Of a stretch of DNA of 64,000 nucleotides, positions 27,101 to 41,800 are shown in pieces. Within the stretch, counting starts at the first letter, position 1, and every line of letters begins with the position of its first letter. The notes under the pieces were generated by a model. The model was given only the letters and a program-made list of their open reading frames with translations, did not search any database and was not told where the DNA came from. This DNA is from Nymphaea colorata (lineage: Eukaryota; Streptophyta; Magnoliopsida; Nymphaeales; Nymphaeaceae): positions 16,718,854 to 16,782,853 of the forward strand of contig NC_045147.1 of the NCBI RefSeq assembly GCF_008831285.2, written 5' to 3'. The translations under genes and the position numbers were made by a program.

Positions 27101-30100
27101 TTACGGATCCTTTTCCACATTTTCTAAATTACTGGCTACCTGCGAGTTGCATTCACTCTGGTCGTGACCATTTTCTGAAATAATATTTCCGACCATTTTT
27201 TGAAGCCTTTCCTGCAGAAGCCCAAAATTATACAACATTCAGAATTTTCAATTTTCCATTATTAACAAGAGAAAGAGAGAAAGAGAGAGAAGGCAAGTGC
27301 TGCTGCTACATTGGCAGGAAAATTGACAGCTAAAAGAAAGTGTCGCTTGCAGAACTTACAGTTAGATGATCATTCTCAGATTTAAGTTTCTCACATTCCT
27401 CTCTCAATTGACGCAATTCTGATCTGAGAGAACCATTCTCATCTTTCAAGGTCTCTACACGCCGGGCCAGCTCTTCACATTCAGCCTGGTTTGATCCAGC
27501 ATCCAATTAGAAAAATGGAGAAAGGAATGTGTATATGTGTATAGGTCTATATAGTGGAGATACAAACATGAGTTACGATCTTAACAAAAGTAAGATCTTC
27601 AAGAGAATTAATAATCAATCCCACTACACATAATGGCCTGGTTCAAGAGAGAGAGAGGGGGAGAGAGAGAGAGAGAGAGATAGCTACATCGTGATTGAAA
27701 GAAAAGGATATAGTTTTCTGTAAAACAGAGTTTAGAATACTTGTGAGAATCAAACTGACCAAAGTAGATCTGTGATTGCACATAAATAGAGATGGATAGC
27801 ACCATCCCTAACAAACCATGTAAATTCCTGACTACAGAGAAGCCACTAACAAATCGGTTAACAGACCAAAGAAAAAAGCGAGAAAGGAAAGCTCACAGAC
27901 ACCGGGAAGACTGAAGTTAATAGTAACATATAAAAATTAATTAGAGTATCCTCAAAATTTTATGTAAAAAAAAAAATGACTTCTGCTTTACTCCTAGATA
28001 TGATACAAGATTACCAACTATGGCATATTTATCACACTAACTACAACTTGATTTTACAAATTTGGATCAATCTGAAGAATCTAATGTCCAGCCTCCAAAA
28101 AGCTTGCACTTTACATGGTTAGTAAAGCACTTTCACACATTCATAAAAATGCCTCCAAGGAAGCGAGCTTCCATGATAGCTAGGAGTTTCTACACATCCT
28201 GGACAGAACCCAGAACCCAGTAACCATCAGACAATGTCGAACACGGTGGTGATGTCAAAAACTCCATTTTGCCACGGAATCTTCATCATTAACCATGCTT
28301 GGGACTCTCAACATAAAAGCCTATTCTAATCTAACTGGACTTATGGTACTAGAGTCATAATGCACTTTAAAGTCTTGGCTGTAAAACTGGGAATGACAAT
28401 ATAACAATTAAACTTCTGGTCCCATTAATAAGGTATCATCATCATATTTAGGAAGAACTATTTATATTTATTTTATATTTACTACCCTTTCTTTCAGTAG
28501 CAGCCAAAGAAAAGATTGGCTGAAAAGATGGGAAGGGAAAGAGGAACAAAATTGCACAAACTTTTATGAAGTTGGAGATATCAGACCACAAATGAAAAGT
28601 GTACCCTTGGAAATATTGTGATGGTGAAACAAAACAATTAGAAAATACAACAAAGTTCACATTGGCAAACTAGGAAGGATTTTTGAACAGTTGAGATACA
28701 TATTCAACCTTACAGGAAAAAAGATCTCTGTCTTCCAAGGTTCAAGAATATGATATCTCACATTCGGGAGTAGCTTGACAATAGTCTCCTATCCCAGGTT
28801 TTGAAAAAGAGACTCCTTTCTATGTTGCGTCTTCGCTGGTATATGCTTAGGTGTTGAACTGAAGTCAATAAGGCAATAAAACCTGCCAGACTAACTGCTT
28901 GGGTCAGCAGACCAAGCATTAACTGCCAAACAGATAGTCAGACAGAAAATAATAGTTGAGTTGACTGAGTCCTAACCTGAAAGACACGAGCCAAACTCAA
29001 ATTTGAAGACATCTGGCAGAGCTCAGAAACAACTCTCTCTATGCTCTACACGTTATCAAGAGTACAAATGGTGTTAAGGAGAAGCCGCAAGTACCCGTCC
29101 AGCTTGGTTCCATACCTACATACATCTACCTCTACTTTCATGTGCAGGATAAGAAGGACGATTCCCATTCCAAGCCACAAGATCAATATGATACTCTATT
29201 GGACTCTTTGCTACGCAGATATCCTGCTAAGTGTAGCCGAAGTTTCAAATTCCAACCCCAAAAGCTGAGAGGTAAACCGGGAGATCTCTTTGCCATTTGT
29301 AATCGAACTCAAATCTAAGATTTTTGTACCGTGGCAGCTGATCATCAATCAAAGCAACTTACTGTCTGCTTTAACACTCAGTTGACAGGAACAATCCTGA
29401 AAGCTTCCACCAACAAGGGCCCAAAAGTACCAAATACTAGCTATTAGAAGCTTGACAAACCTAAGTCAAACTCTTGAAATTTCAAGTACACCAGGTTAGC
29501 CACCCCAACGTAATGGAAGTGAGATCTCAAAAATGCTAGGTCAAGATCTTGACAGCACACAACAAAAGGGAAAAAACAATTATTGAAGATATGCATCTTT
29601 GCGCAGATAGCTTAAGAAAGAACAACTGACAATGCAATCCTGATCAAATACCACATTCTCAGCACAGTAAAAATGATCTGTATTCAGGTAATTTGGATAT
29701 GAGAAGGGGTTGAGTGAAACTTCAAAGAGAACACTACTACATCGATCAAGGTTTATCCATCTCCTACAAGATTGCCTCTAATTGTGTCAGGTAAAGGTTC
29801 GAGGTATACATGAAACCATTGTTGAAAGAAAGACATGCAAAAAAATGCAAATCTACAGCCAAACTGTGTCAAATAGGTGCCAGTTTGGCATGTTTGGGAA
29901 AAAGAAATAAGTGTAGCTCAAAAGTGAACAAAATTTAGAAACGGTAAAAATAAAAAGAACAGACAAAGCATGTGAGTTTATGATGCATAGGACTCTTGCT
30001 TAAATCAAGGTAGGGTTCGACGTTTATAGGTACAGTTGACTGCAATTGACATAGCTCATTACTGAATTTGGTGACTTATAGCAGTACACCTACTTGCACC

Positions 30101-33100
30101 AGCATCCCTACCTGCAGTAGAACCCAGTGCAACATGGATTTAGAGTCTTTCTTAAAGAGATTGAATTATAGCGTCTAAGCCTGTGATGGAATGTCCCAAG
30201 AACTCATACCTATTTGGCTTGTTTCAATATTTCACTTTCTTCAAGAACATATATTCTTGAACCTATAGTCAGGAAACCCCTTAATCAGATCAGCTGACTA
30301 TTGGGTAACTGAGTTGACTCGGCAACATAACTAGGTCAGGTAATAAATTTTTGAGGGTGTTTTCACAACAAGTTGCTGAAGGAGTTCAATGTTACTATTA
30401 AATGACAAGTAACTATCAAGTAAGCTCACTCAAATAGCTGTAGTTTATGAAACACAACTGCAAAATTACAACTAACAAACAGCATCAAAAAAGTACAATC
30501 CAAATATCAGATAAGTGCACACTATTGCATACCAAATAGTTGGTTCTCATTCTTTGGAAGAGGCACAGTGGCATACCAACGGGTCACAAGCTAGGGAAAT
30601 GGTCAATAGAGACTAGAGAGAGGGCCGCGGATGTTGGATTTTATAATGTGTCCACGAGATCATCAAGCATGAATTATTAAGTATGAAGAGCAAGAACAAA
30701 GAGGTGCTCAACAGGCACAATATTCGACCTCATTCTCATTCATTATGAACATTGATATAAATACGACATATGACAAGAATAACCCAATTATATGTAGAGT
30801 TCGCTGGATTCAGGTATGCATCAGATTTTATTACATCTGATCTAGGACATCGTATGATCATAAGAATCTGGACCCTGCTTGCCGCCCAGGCCAAATAGCC
30901 ACAATCAGTTGCAGAGAGGATCCAAATGTTCCTCTGACCAAAAGAAAGCACCAGAGCCAAGGGATCAGCAATGAGTCTCTGGAAACAGATTGGTGGAGAT
31001 AGAGAGAGGAGCCTTTTCCAGCTTTCTCATCAGCAAGGGGCCATCAGCAACCCTCCTTCGCCATCACCTTGTGATAGAGAGAGAGAGAGAGAGATCTGTC
31101 TTTTATGGACGGGCAGCACCATTGGTTTCATAGATGGCCAGGTCTGCAAGGGAGAAGAAAGGATTTTTTTTCTTTTAATGTTTGAGCCCTCAGGTGAGGG
31201 CTTTTATACAGGTAGTTGACCTGCTTTTAAATTAGAAACAGGATAGAGAAAGCAAGTGTGAGTTGCTGATTCTGAATCTTATCAGCATGAAATGATCCAA
31301 ACCAGAATTGGGCAATTCCAGCCTGAATGGCCAATTCATCAATTCGGACAATCTACACCTGATTTCTGAAGAACTGAGCTGTATATGGGTCAGATGTTGC
31401 ATCCAGACCCAATTAATTGGTGATCTGGGACAAACTCAGGCAATTCCAAAGTTGACTTGCAGGTTTGACAACTGTACTTGAACTTTAGTAAAAAAGACCT
31501 TGTCCATATCCAGGGAAGGCTGCCAGTCTAAAGGTGGGGAACCCATTCAACAACTGTGCCGATTTTGCAAGTCATGATGACCCTGCAAATGTAGTAATCC
31601 AATACCATGACCTGAGAAATGACATTCAACTAATCAACAACTGTGTTCTAGGAAAATTTACTTCCTATCTAATATAGGTTTTAGAGAGCCTTTCATATAC
31701 CAACTATGAACTATGTAGTCACAAGTGCTCCCACATGCCCATGTAGGCCTTGGGGACCATCTTTTCAACTAGGCCGTAATACCTAATTGTAAAGTTGAAA
31801 GGAGGCCATAGGAAAAACTTCTTTTTCCCTTTTCTTCTTCTATTTTCTCCTTTCTTCATTCTTTCATATTTTTTTCCTTCTTCTTATTACCATTATTTTT
31901 TCTTTCGCCCAAATTGCCTAGACCCAACTACTGTTTTTTTTACTACATAGCGAACCAAACTTAACCTAAAGCAGCTGAAAAGGAGCTTCAAGAATAGCTC
32001 CAACCAATGTTGTAAAAGGCATACCGTAACTTGTATCGGTCAGATTGACCTATACACTGTATCGTAATGTATTGTAAAACTAATTTTTTAATTCAAAAAT
32101 TACAAAAAAAATAGAAAAAATAGTACAAAAACAGAAAAAATCAGGGAAAATGTATTCCATATAAAAAACACATCTCACATAAAGAATGTTTGTGATTGAT
32201 CATTCATAAGCTATAATATATCAACAACACAATTAGAAACGAGAAATCATAGATTCAAAATAACATAATAAGCATCAATCACAAGTTTAAAATGTTTTAG
32301 ATTATATCACAAGTCCACACCATATAATTCGTTATTGCCAGGGACCAGATATCATGATTATCACCGGTCAATGATAATCATCATCACCTTCGTATTCATT
32401 AACTTATTTTCGTTGTTAATTGTTTTAAATTTTAATTTTCAATGCCTTCAAATGGAAGGTCTTCACCAACATATGATTGATTTTTTTAGCAAACTAGTAA
32501 AACCTCCCCCTCCCACAGCTCTTAGAGATGTTTAGAAAGTGGAAAGAAGGAGGTATTTTAAAAAGAAACAAAAAAAAAGGTTTTTCCCATTTTGTCCCCA
32601 TATCGTAAGAAGGTTCAGTACCACCTCAAGTAGTGCCCTGATCATCAATCATCATGAAAAAGTCATCTGATTGAACAGTTGCCTCAGCTCATTGTTGTTT
32701 GAGGAAACCCTCCTCCAGTTTGATTGGTACTTTTGCATGAAATCTAACATAAAATAACAAATAATCATGCCTCACATACGTTTCTGTCACAAACACACAT
32801 TAATATTGATCCACAGGTCCAGTTTATGATAAAGACCCATGCAGTGCCAAAGGCACTCTTTTGACCATATTTTCAGCTCAATGCTAAAATCCAAAAGTTG
32901 TAGAAACCATGTTTCATCTGACCCTCTCAATAAACAAATCCATCTAATTTCCATCTTTTCACACGTGAAGCATACTACAGTCGTTCATCTCCATTTCCAC
33001 TCCACCCTATCTCCAGACAAAGTCCCAGCCGCACACAACTCTCAAGTCACTCCATTGAAAGAAAAGTCACAAAATAAATGAGTTTTTCCCTTCCCTGAAA

Positions 33101-36100
33101 GATAACAACCAGTCAGAAAAAGCTGAATGAAATTGAACCATGAACGCCACCTTGAGGATGAGTGCTTTTTGAATGACGGTGTTCAAACCTCAAATTCTAA
33201 GATCCAGGTCTGAAGACCCAAGAGTCCAAGACCAAACCAATTTCTGGAAAGGAGCTCAACAGACTTAAGTTCAACGAACAGTTATGCTTTTCTCAAGTAA
33301 TCTAGGGCAGCAAAATAAATAAGAGTATTACTGGAAATACCAAAAGTATCTCAGGTATGGCCAATTCCTAACAAAAACCACACTCTCAAATACATGCCTT
33401 GACATTGCATAGGCAAAAATTCTTCATGTATTCTGCACTGCCATTGTATATGGAGGCAGCACTAAGGATCAGATGTTACTAAAGGAACATCATCATATTT
33501 GGAAAGTGAGAGAAGGTTGCACAGCAAACATGCAAACAAATTTGTTGCTTATAATGAGTACCAAACTGGGTAAGAGATTATAATCCTGAAGAAGCCATGT
33601 AAACTATCTATTTAGGACGAAACTTAATATGATTATAAGAAACATATACTGGACAAATAAACAGCAAAAAAGCAGACAAAAGCATTAACAGGAACAGCCT
33701 TAGAGATGTTAGGTAATTAATTTTATTAAAGAATAGCCATTTCTGAGATTGATATATTATAGATCAAAATAAAGTGGTGCTGAAACAAGTGGATAATACA
33801 GCTACTAAAGAATGGCCAACAATAGGATATCAAACGACAATTTTAAATTTTTAACATGACACAATGTGATGCAAAATTTGCAGGGTCTGATGGGATGGAC
33901 ATGGCATGGAACCTCGATCTAAATCAACATCCACGTTCACGTTTGATTCAAACTTAATAGACATCTAAAATGTAGGCCGACTGGCCGAGACACTTTCCTT
34001 AATATTTGTATCAGTTTAAATTGTCTGAATTAGATTAAAAATGTAAACCAATTATGAGAAAACTCTGTATTATATCCAGTTTGTAAGCTACATGTCAACC
34101 CTCGTCTTTACAGGCGCTGCCAAACCAAGACATCAGGTGTTTAGACAGTCGAACCAATGCCACAATGAACAATTCAAACAGTATGGTTTACAACCAGGCA
34201 ACCAGCTACTTATGTATGGAACTCAGGACCAAAAACAGACAATTCTTTTGTTTATAAAGCAGCAACATAATAACTTGCCTGCTTCCTAAGTCTTGATCGA
34301 CGTGCTGATTCCCTGTTAGACTGCTTCCTCCTCTGTCGTTTAAGTTCTCTCTCATCCTAAACATTAAAGAAACAGGAGGGAGAAATAAAAAACATTAAAA
34401 ATTTAGAGACAACAAAACTGTGGGAAAAGAAGAAACAATGAAGAGTAATCAAGAATGCACAGCATCTTAACTTGCAACCACATCTCTGATGGGACACCAT
34501 CATGGGGTCCCATAGAAGGTGCAGGAAGTATTGGTGCAGAACTTGTAGGAGGAGGAACCTTGCTTTGAATAGCTGCAGCAGGAGCAGAAGCAGGCCCATT
34601 CCAATAGTCCATGCCAATGTTTAGACTAGTTGCTGGACCAGTAATGGCAACAGGTGGGATCGCCATTGCAGGCACAGTATCATTCTGTGATGACTGTAAT
34701 TGTGTTACTGAACATTGAGGACTGCATGCTGTGTTCTCATTCCTTGCCTCCTCAGCTGTCCGAAATGGTATCAAAATGAAAGAACTCAACTAAAAAAAAT
34801 GAATAGCATGAAAAATTTATTGTTGTAAATACTAACCACTCAGTGATTCTTGCTTGCGGGTTGGTGCTCTCTGAGAATCCTGAACATAAAATTGAAATAA
34901 AGTCATCAGGCATTAAAGAACCTATAGTCCAAAGATACACATCTCCTGCATCGTGCAGTTGACGGAAAAGGAAAAATAGCAAGTATGGGTGCATGTTGAC
35001 TGCATTATGAGCATGCAGCCTCTTAGCGTCAATACATAGCACTCGTTCTCTAATTACTTCTTCACAAGACTGACTTTATAAAGGTGCAATCTGTATCAAA
35101 CAACACAGCAATCAGCACCAGGATCATACCTTCCTGATGTATAGATGAGATGTATAAAGACTCAAAAATTCAAAATGAATAGCATGAAGCTTTTCTAGAC
35201 TATATAGAATGCACTAGACATTAAAAAGCATCACACAGATGTCAACTTCAAAGTTGATGGAGATGCAAGTCACATTTGTTGGGAGAAACGAAGCAAATTC
35301 CAGATAACTGACACCATTCTAAGTTTTGAAAAGGGCATAAGACACTGCTTTCTCAGCCTCCCTTTGGGTGAAGATCAGATGAAGGCATCGGCTGATGCCC
35401 ATGTCTTAGCTAAGACGGACATGGATCTCTTCAGAATCCATACCACTGAAATTCAGTCTTGTTGAAAAACTGAGGCCTTCACATAACGTTAAATATAGAA
35501 CAGATCATATATGAAATGTGAACACCAGAAAAGGCATCAATTCTACATACATTTTCAGAATTTGCATCACTCCCTTCAGTAGAAGGGCCTTCATCTGCAC
35601 TCTCACAGCTGAAGACCAACAAAAATTTATGCATGCAATATCAGCATCTAAAGATCTGAATTAAAATTAGACCTAGCAGCATAGCATACAAATTGTAAAT
35701 TTACCTTTGTGATGGGGTGCCATTGGCTAATGCTCCTGATGCTTTAGCATCATTATCTTTGCCTGTCAAGGTATTCAGATTGCCTAAACTTCCTTTAGCA
35801 CTCTTAATAGGACTCCGCTGCTTACCCTCCAGTTCAGGACCACCTCCAGCCTGAAAACGTCACTTCCCTATCAGTTTCCACCAAGAGAACTTTGACTTGA
35901 GAGACATGTACACACAGGATAATGATGTTGGACACCTCCCTTCTCCATAATCCACATGCACCTAGAGAAAGCTCAAAACACAATGCTAAACCTAAAGTCT
36001 CATAGCCAATATTTCTTTTCAGCAAGTACTTACAGAAGATTCAGCAGTCCCATTTGAGAATGGCATCATATAGGTGCTATATGGATGAGACCCCTGAAAG

Positions 36101-37050
36101 CAAAGATTAGATTAACCAAAAACAACACATAAGTGTGCAACATGGACATTGACCATAACCTCATTCATTTCCAAAGCTGACAAAATAAGGGAAGTCACAA
36201 GAAATTGCAAATACCTGTGCAATGGATGGATGACCATACAGTCCATGAGAATACATTGCAACATATGGAGGTGGAGTTCCATATGGTGGAACCATTTGCT
36301 GCAAGTGGAGATAAATATACAGATAAAATGTTAAACTCCACAATTTAGCATGACATTGAGGATTCATAAAATTGTGAATAGCACTGATGCAAAATGACGC
36401 TCATTCATTTAGAGAACCACATTTATTTAGTTATGACAAAAAGGGAACAATCATCCTCAGGATAAGAAAATGGCATGTGTTAAGTATACAAGCAAGTTGA
36501 AGATTAAGTCAAGAATAACCACCTAGCCTTTTGGCACAATCTTTAACTAAGATGATTTGTCAAACTTAATTCCAAAAGCCCAAAAATAGGAAGAAAGTAG
36601 AGACATGTTAAGAGCTTTAAGATTTTACTTGAATACCTGGGCCCCCCAAATGTAGGGATGAGCTTGAGGGCTGGAACCCATTGGAGAATGAAAGAAGCCA
36701 GCTGGAGGAATAGGTGAAGTTCCAGAAGGGTTGAAATATGCCTACAAAAGGGATATTTAACTCTAGGCATTTGATGGATATTTGAAGAAAAAAATATGTT
36801 TTTAACAAAAGATAAGCAGAAAATCAAAACCTGAAATGAAGCACAATCAGTATATGCAGAAGCACTGCTACTTGTAGAAGGTTGTTCCTGCACATCAGAA
36901 AAAGAAGATAAACATTCCACAGTCAAAAGATGTTCAACCTTCAAACAATGGGGACATTGCTCAGTGGCTGAAAAACAAGTCACTTGAGACCTGTCCTGAA
37001 GAAGTCTTTGGAGTTTTTGTTGATGCATCCATCCCACCACCACCTTTCAT
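27101..37050 (-). CDS. GBF: G-box-binding factor, bZIP group G (complete)
   Basis: A nuclear bZIP factor that binds CACGTG G-boxes in light-, ABA- and stress-regulated promoters. Exons: 37050-36991, 36887-36831, 36741-36637, 36298-36215, 36093-36034, 35850-35705, 35608-35551, 34879-34837, 34755-34472, 34356-34279, 27485-27360 and 27211-27101. They give 403 residues with consistent phases. The N-terminal third is the proline-rich MFMR region ([41 protein letters not shown]). A conserved [13 protein letters not shown] follows, then the basic region [13 protein letters not shown] (residues 313-325). The zipper has leucines at exact heptads 331, 338, 345, 352, 359 and 366. The protein ends with a stop at 27,101. 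It resembles GBF1/HBP-1a-type proteins. The first Met has in-frame codons upstream without an early stop, so a slightly longer N-terminus is possible; MDAST, seven residues in, is an alternative start. One intron is GC-AG and 6.8 kb long. Confidence 0.93.
27486..34278 (-). other. 6.8-kb GC-AG intron of the GBF gene
   Basis: The exon ending RKQ stops at AAGCAG and the intron opens with GCAAGT; no GT is available that keeps frame. The acceptor is ACCAG before GCTGAATGTGAA (AECEELARR). The intron separates the basic region from the leucine zipper. It holds (GA)n tracts at about 27,645-27,681 and 31,075-31,094, and plain AT-rich DNA otherwise. The patch at 32,020-32,170 resembles other AT-rich repeats in the window. 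No coding sequence is recognised in it. Confidence 0.85.
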
Positions 37051-38510
37051 GACACCTGCATGAGATCTAGCTTTGGAATTTATCCTTGCACTTGCAGTCC
37101 TGATCCCACACAGAAAATGTCAGTACAATAGAGCATATTATACTTAAAGAGACAAGATCATAAAGAAAGACCAAATTCACATTCAAGTTCATAGAATGTA
37201 CACATCAATACATATTACATAGACTAGATAGTGATGCGTTTAGCCTATATATATATATATATATATATAGGAAAGTTTGGTAGTCTTGGTTCCATCTTTT
37301 CTCAGGTCACCGGCCTTGGAGGACTTGGGTCAGGGAGCTGCGGCATGCACAGCTTAGGAACCGAGTTAGCGGCAGGAAGCACCCTTCCTGGAGTCGGAAC
37401 CACATTTTCCGGGAGGGGTTTACTAGTGGCTGCAGCTCCACCGCAATGAAGTAATCCATCATTGACCATGTACAAGTAGCGACAATATACCTTCTCAAAA
37501 GGCATCAAGAAGAAGAACACGAAAATGGAAGGTCACAAAGAGGAATTAGCTCAAGAAAACTTGCTGTTCCTGCCAAGGACTCAGCACGAATACCAACTTA
37601 TGTCTTCTCCAGGCAGAAACGTCCTTGTTCCAACTTCAAACATTTGATGAGACCAGCACTCAGCAGATATAACAAATTCAGAACAATTGCAGGGCCCTGA
37701 ATTTTACTAGTTTTTTTATTAATTTTTAAATTTAATGAAGATAAGCAAACAAACAACCATAAGGACTTTGAGTAGAAAAGAAGCCGCCCAACTAAGATGG
37801 CTTTCAAGTTTCAACGACAACCAGTTTCACATCCAAAAATCCAAATAAAATACTGCAAATGCAAGGTGCTTGTTCTTTCAGCAAGTTCGCTTCGAATATT
37901 GCTACAACAATTTCATGAAAGGGAGAGATTATAAGAAAGAAAGGGCTTCCCTAACCTACATTAAAGCTAGAAATACATATAAAGAACACCAACCATTTCC
38001 GAAACCGCAAAAGAGAAGAGCAACAAGAAAGCAAAAAGTGCAGCAGCCTACACCACGTAAGGTACGTCAAAAAACTTTTGACGAAATGCTAAACGAGTTA
38101 CAACGACAACGAACTTACGCGCAAAGCACAAGGTGCAGGCACGAAATAACAGTAAAAGGGACAAGAAAAATAAAAAATGTAATACACAAACAGAGAAGCA
38201 TACGCAGGGCACCCCGAAGAAGAAGGAAGAGTTCCTAGTTTCCAAGAAGAGGCACTGACCCCCTACACGCCTTGAGCAATGCACACCCCCAAGATGGTAA
38301 CACTTTCAGTGACCACGAATGAAACAAAAGACAAGGGGACGAGAACAGACCAGACACGGCACACACTACAGATACGTACCTCGAAACGCAACGCTCAGCC
38401 CTCGCTCCTGCCTCCTCTCAACGCACACATACACACATACAGAAAAAGAGAGAGAGATTGCAGTTCAGACAAAACAGGGTGCTAGGGTTGCTGTCTGTAA
38501 AAAGCAGAGA

Positions 38511-38548
<38 letters not shown>

Positions 38549-38830
38549 ATATTTCTTCTTTTTCGGAATTTCTTTTTAAACTCCGTTCACGCGTGGAGAG
38601 TGGGTTTATAAGCGCCGTTTTAAGCGTGGGCTTCTCTGGTTCGTGAACACTTCCGCAGCGGAACTGGTGAGAAAACCATTGGCTCCCTTCCCACCACCGC
38701 CATTCCACCCTTACCCGTCTTCCTCCTCCTCCTCCCACCCTCATGCCATATAAGCTGCTCTTCGTCGCCATTAAACCATTTCGGAATCATTAGACTGCAA
38801 CAAGATAAGATCATCCTACATTTGAAACGA
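37051..38830. promoter_or_regulatory. GBF upstream region, probable 5' leader with intron
   Basis: The minus strand just above the ATG has an acceptor-like GGGATCAG at about 37,100, so a leader exon probably starts there and a leader intron extends towards 38.4 kb. A (TA)n tract is at 37,247-37,270. A (GA)n tract at 38,509-38,544, pyrimidine-rich on the gene strand, would suit a plant 5' UTR. The plus strand at 37,870-38,238 is open for 122 very basic codons but resembles nothing known. Transcript start not determined. Confidence 0.4.
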
Positions 38831-41800
38831 ATGAGCCCTAATTATCAGCGACGCTATAAGATTTGAGGGGGGTGATGGATCATGGCGTTGCCGTAACCAT
38901 ATGCTGCCAAATGAAAATATTCAAATAAGAGCGTGGGTTTTCGGTGATTACTTCCAAAGTTGGGCCCGCAATGGGAAATAATTATATTAAATGATGTCGC
39001 TCGTACCGGAAGGGACGTTATGCGTCAAAGTGCTTTTGTCGTTTTAACAGACTGTAAAGGGAAAGGAAAGTCAACTTCAATTCAGACTCCAACTTAAGGA
39101 GCTCCTTTTGGTAAAGAAACAAATAAAATGGTCCCTTTTGCGAAACCGCTTATGCCTTAAGATCCATATTCCGGAATGGTGCCTGTTTTCTGAGGCCGTG
39201 CAAATTAGTGCTTGCCTTATTATCTTTCACCTAAGTCGCCTTTCCTCCCATGGTCTGTCAACTTTGCATCTACAGCTCTTAGAGCGTGTTATAGTGTCCT
39301 GAACCATGTGTCCCAGACAGCCCCCACGACTCTATAATTCTTGTCCCTTCGGTTCTTGAATGAAATTATTGATGAAATGCAATGTGATGTTTTGCAAGTC
39401 TAGATCCCGAATGAATTATATCTAGTCGGCCGTCTCCAAATTACCTAGCCTAGCCCTCATTAAAGAACCAACCGATGAAGTTTATTAAGATTATAATCCA
39501 TATGCTGCGAGCTCCGGTTTATGGGAGCCCAAGTTTTGGTGCCCCTCTCATTGGTTGAATGAACAACTTTGCTGCTAAAATCAACCAACACTTTCACTTG
39601 CTAATGTTTGCTAACTTAATTTTCTGCGACAGCATCTTCATCTTAATTACTGTCCAGTTCTAGCATGCAGGTTCGGCAAGAAGGAGGGATTTCATTATGA
39701 AGTTTTAGAATAGATTGGTGCTGTATGATAATCACGTTTATCATTGCTATTTTTTCCAGTATCCACTAGTTTGTTCTGTTGTCACTTAGAACACGTATTA
39801 TTTGAAAAAGACACGTATAATACCCGAGAAATAAGTTAGTCGTATAAAACGGTAATTAGGCGCATTTTTTTTAAATACCAAAAAATAAAAAACGTGAAAA
39901 AAATGCGCATTATATGTGTTTTTTCATATTTTTATTTTTTTTTTATAATTTTCAGGTTTTATTAAATATTTTCAATTTTTTTAAAATTTACCGAGATTTT
40001 CTCGAGATATACAACTTTACCATATTATACGTGAGATAATGAAACTTTATTCTAGAACATGATTTTATATTCCCATAAATTTAGATAAGCCAACACGAAA
40101 AGTAACCAGCCAACATCAGTAATTCCGCTTTGTACTGGATCTGGTTTATATGTTTTTTCCAGTTCTAATTTTCAGGATCCTGTTTGGATCTGTTGGATTA
40201 GAGTTTCAGATCCTTTTTTTTTTCTTTCACCTCCCAATTCCATGTTTGCATGCACGGAGAAAGAGATGTCATGTTGGACTCAATGAAGTGCTGGAAGGGT
40301 TGTTTATTGGGTCGGGTCCAGCCTCAACAGAGGACCCATGACCCTCTTTTCACTTTTTACGTGCATGTATGAGTTTATAAACCTTAAATGTCCATCAGAA
40401 AGTGTTGAAACCAGATTTGTTTGGTCTCTTTAAATTTGCATCTGCATTTTCTATTATATTTTGATATAATTCTATCTATTTTGTGAGCATTAATACAAGA
40501 CTGGTTAGTGGTTCGCATATTTGCACTTGGTAAGTGAGTTTTGCTATTGGTTAGCCAGATAGATGAAGGAATAACAAGATCCCATAAATTCGTTCAAAAA
40601 TTTTAAATATCATATAAATACTGAAATATTTATATAAATACGAAGGCTCGGACTTCAATTACCTGAGTGCACAACTGCATGCCAAATTCAAGTTCAAATT
40701 ATTAATCAAACCTAACCACTACTTCACATAGATCTTACTCAAATTTGATAAATCGTATCCAAGTCTAAACTCTAAAGTCAGCAATATCCAATAAATGGCC
40801 TCATAACTTCTATACAGGACAGGCTTTTTGCTCCGTATCCAACCAGACAATAGGAAGGAGACACATTAATTCGTCCAAACCATGCATAAAGATGGGCAAT
40901 AAATGGCCGACGACCAAGTTTTTGCTGAACAGCTTCACGATAGTCTAAAAGGTTTAAAAAAATATATATTATTACATGCCCAGTGATGGTTACCAAAACT
41001 GCATGACAATTAGAAATTTAAATGTTGCCTCTCCAAGTATAGGAACTAAATCGTATGATTCGTCACATAATTTAATTTAATCTAAAAACTTATGGGCATA
41101 AGCATATGTCAACCAAAGATGTGAAGCAATACGAAAAGTGAGAGGCAATAAAAGCAGCAAACCCTTAATGTAGCAGTCCCAGACGATAGATATCATACAA
41201 CTTGATTAACATAAAAAGCCAACTAATGTAGGACAAGATATCATAGTGAAAATTCAAAAGGGGATTGGTGCAATGGCTTGCGCTCGGTTACAATGTCCGC
41301 AGTACTGTCAGCCCTTTATTAAGAAGGGTCGTTATTGCACAAGTTGAACCATACTAGGCACGGGTCTGACTTTTGTTCTCTACCATGCAGTAGGATGAAA
41401 TAGTCCTCCTACTCACCAAGAAAATATTATAATGAGAAAAGATAAATTCTTAATGTAACATTTCACAGCCCGGACTGCAACAACTAAAAGATTTAGACCG
41501 ACCAAAGTACTTCATTTACAACCTAAATTTTCTTAACATTGGTCGCATGTATGTATCTTGGTTTGGAAAATTCATTACTTCACATTGAAATTATTCTAGA
41601 AAAGATCCATGGGCTCATAAAATGAAGAAGGGTTTCCCTACAAAAATTTGTGGGATTCTACCTTTATCTGGGATGATCATCATGAGTAAATACCTCACAA
41701 ATGATCTTTGAGTATAAATTTTTTATGTGTAGACTAGGTTCTAGGATGATTATGAAATCAATGTTGATAGATTAAATATACACCTGGTGAAAGTTCTTAT

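Noticed and set aside
37870-38238. 122-codon basic open frame resembling a ribosomal protein in composition
   Set aside because: K/R/Q-rich, but no family motif, and it lies antisense in the probable GBF leader region.
41250-41360. Possible tRNA-derived SINE (TGGTGCAATGG A-box match)
   Set aside because: B box is poor and wrongly spaced, no poly-A tail or target duplication found.
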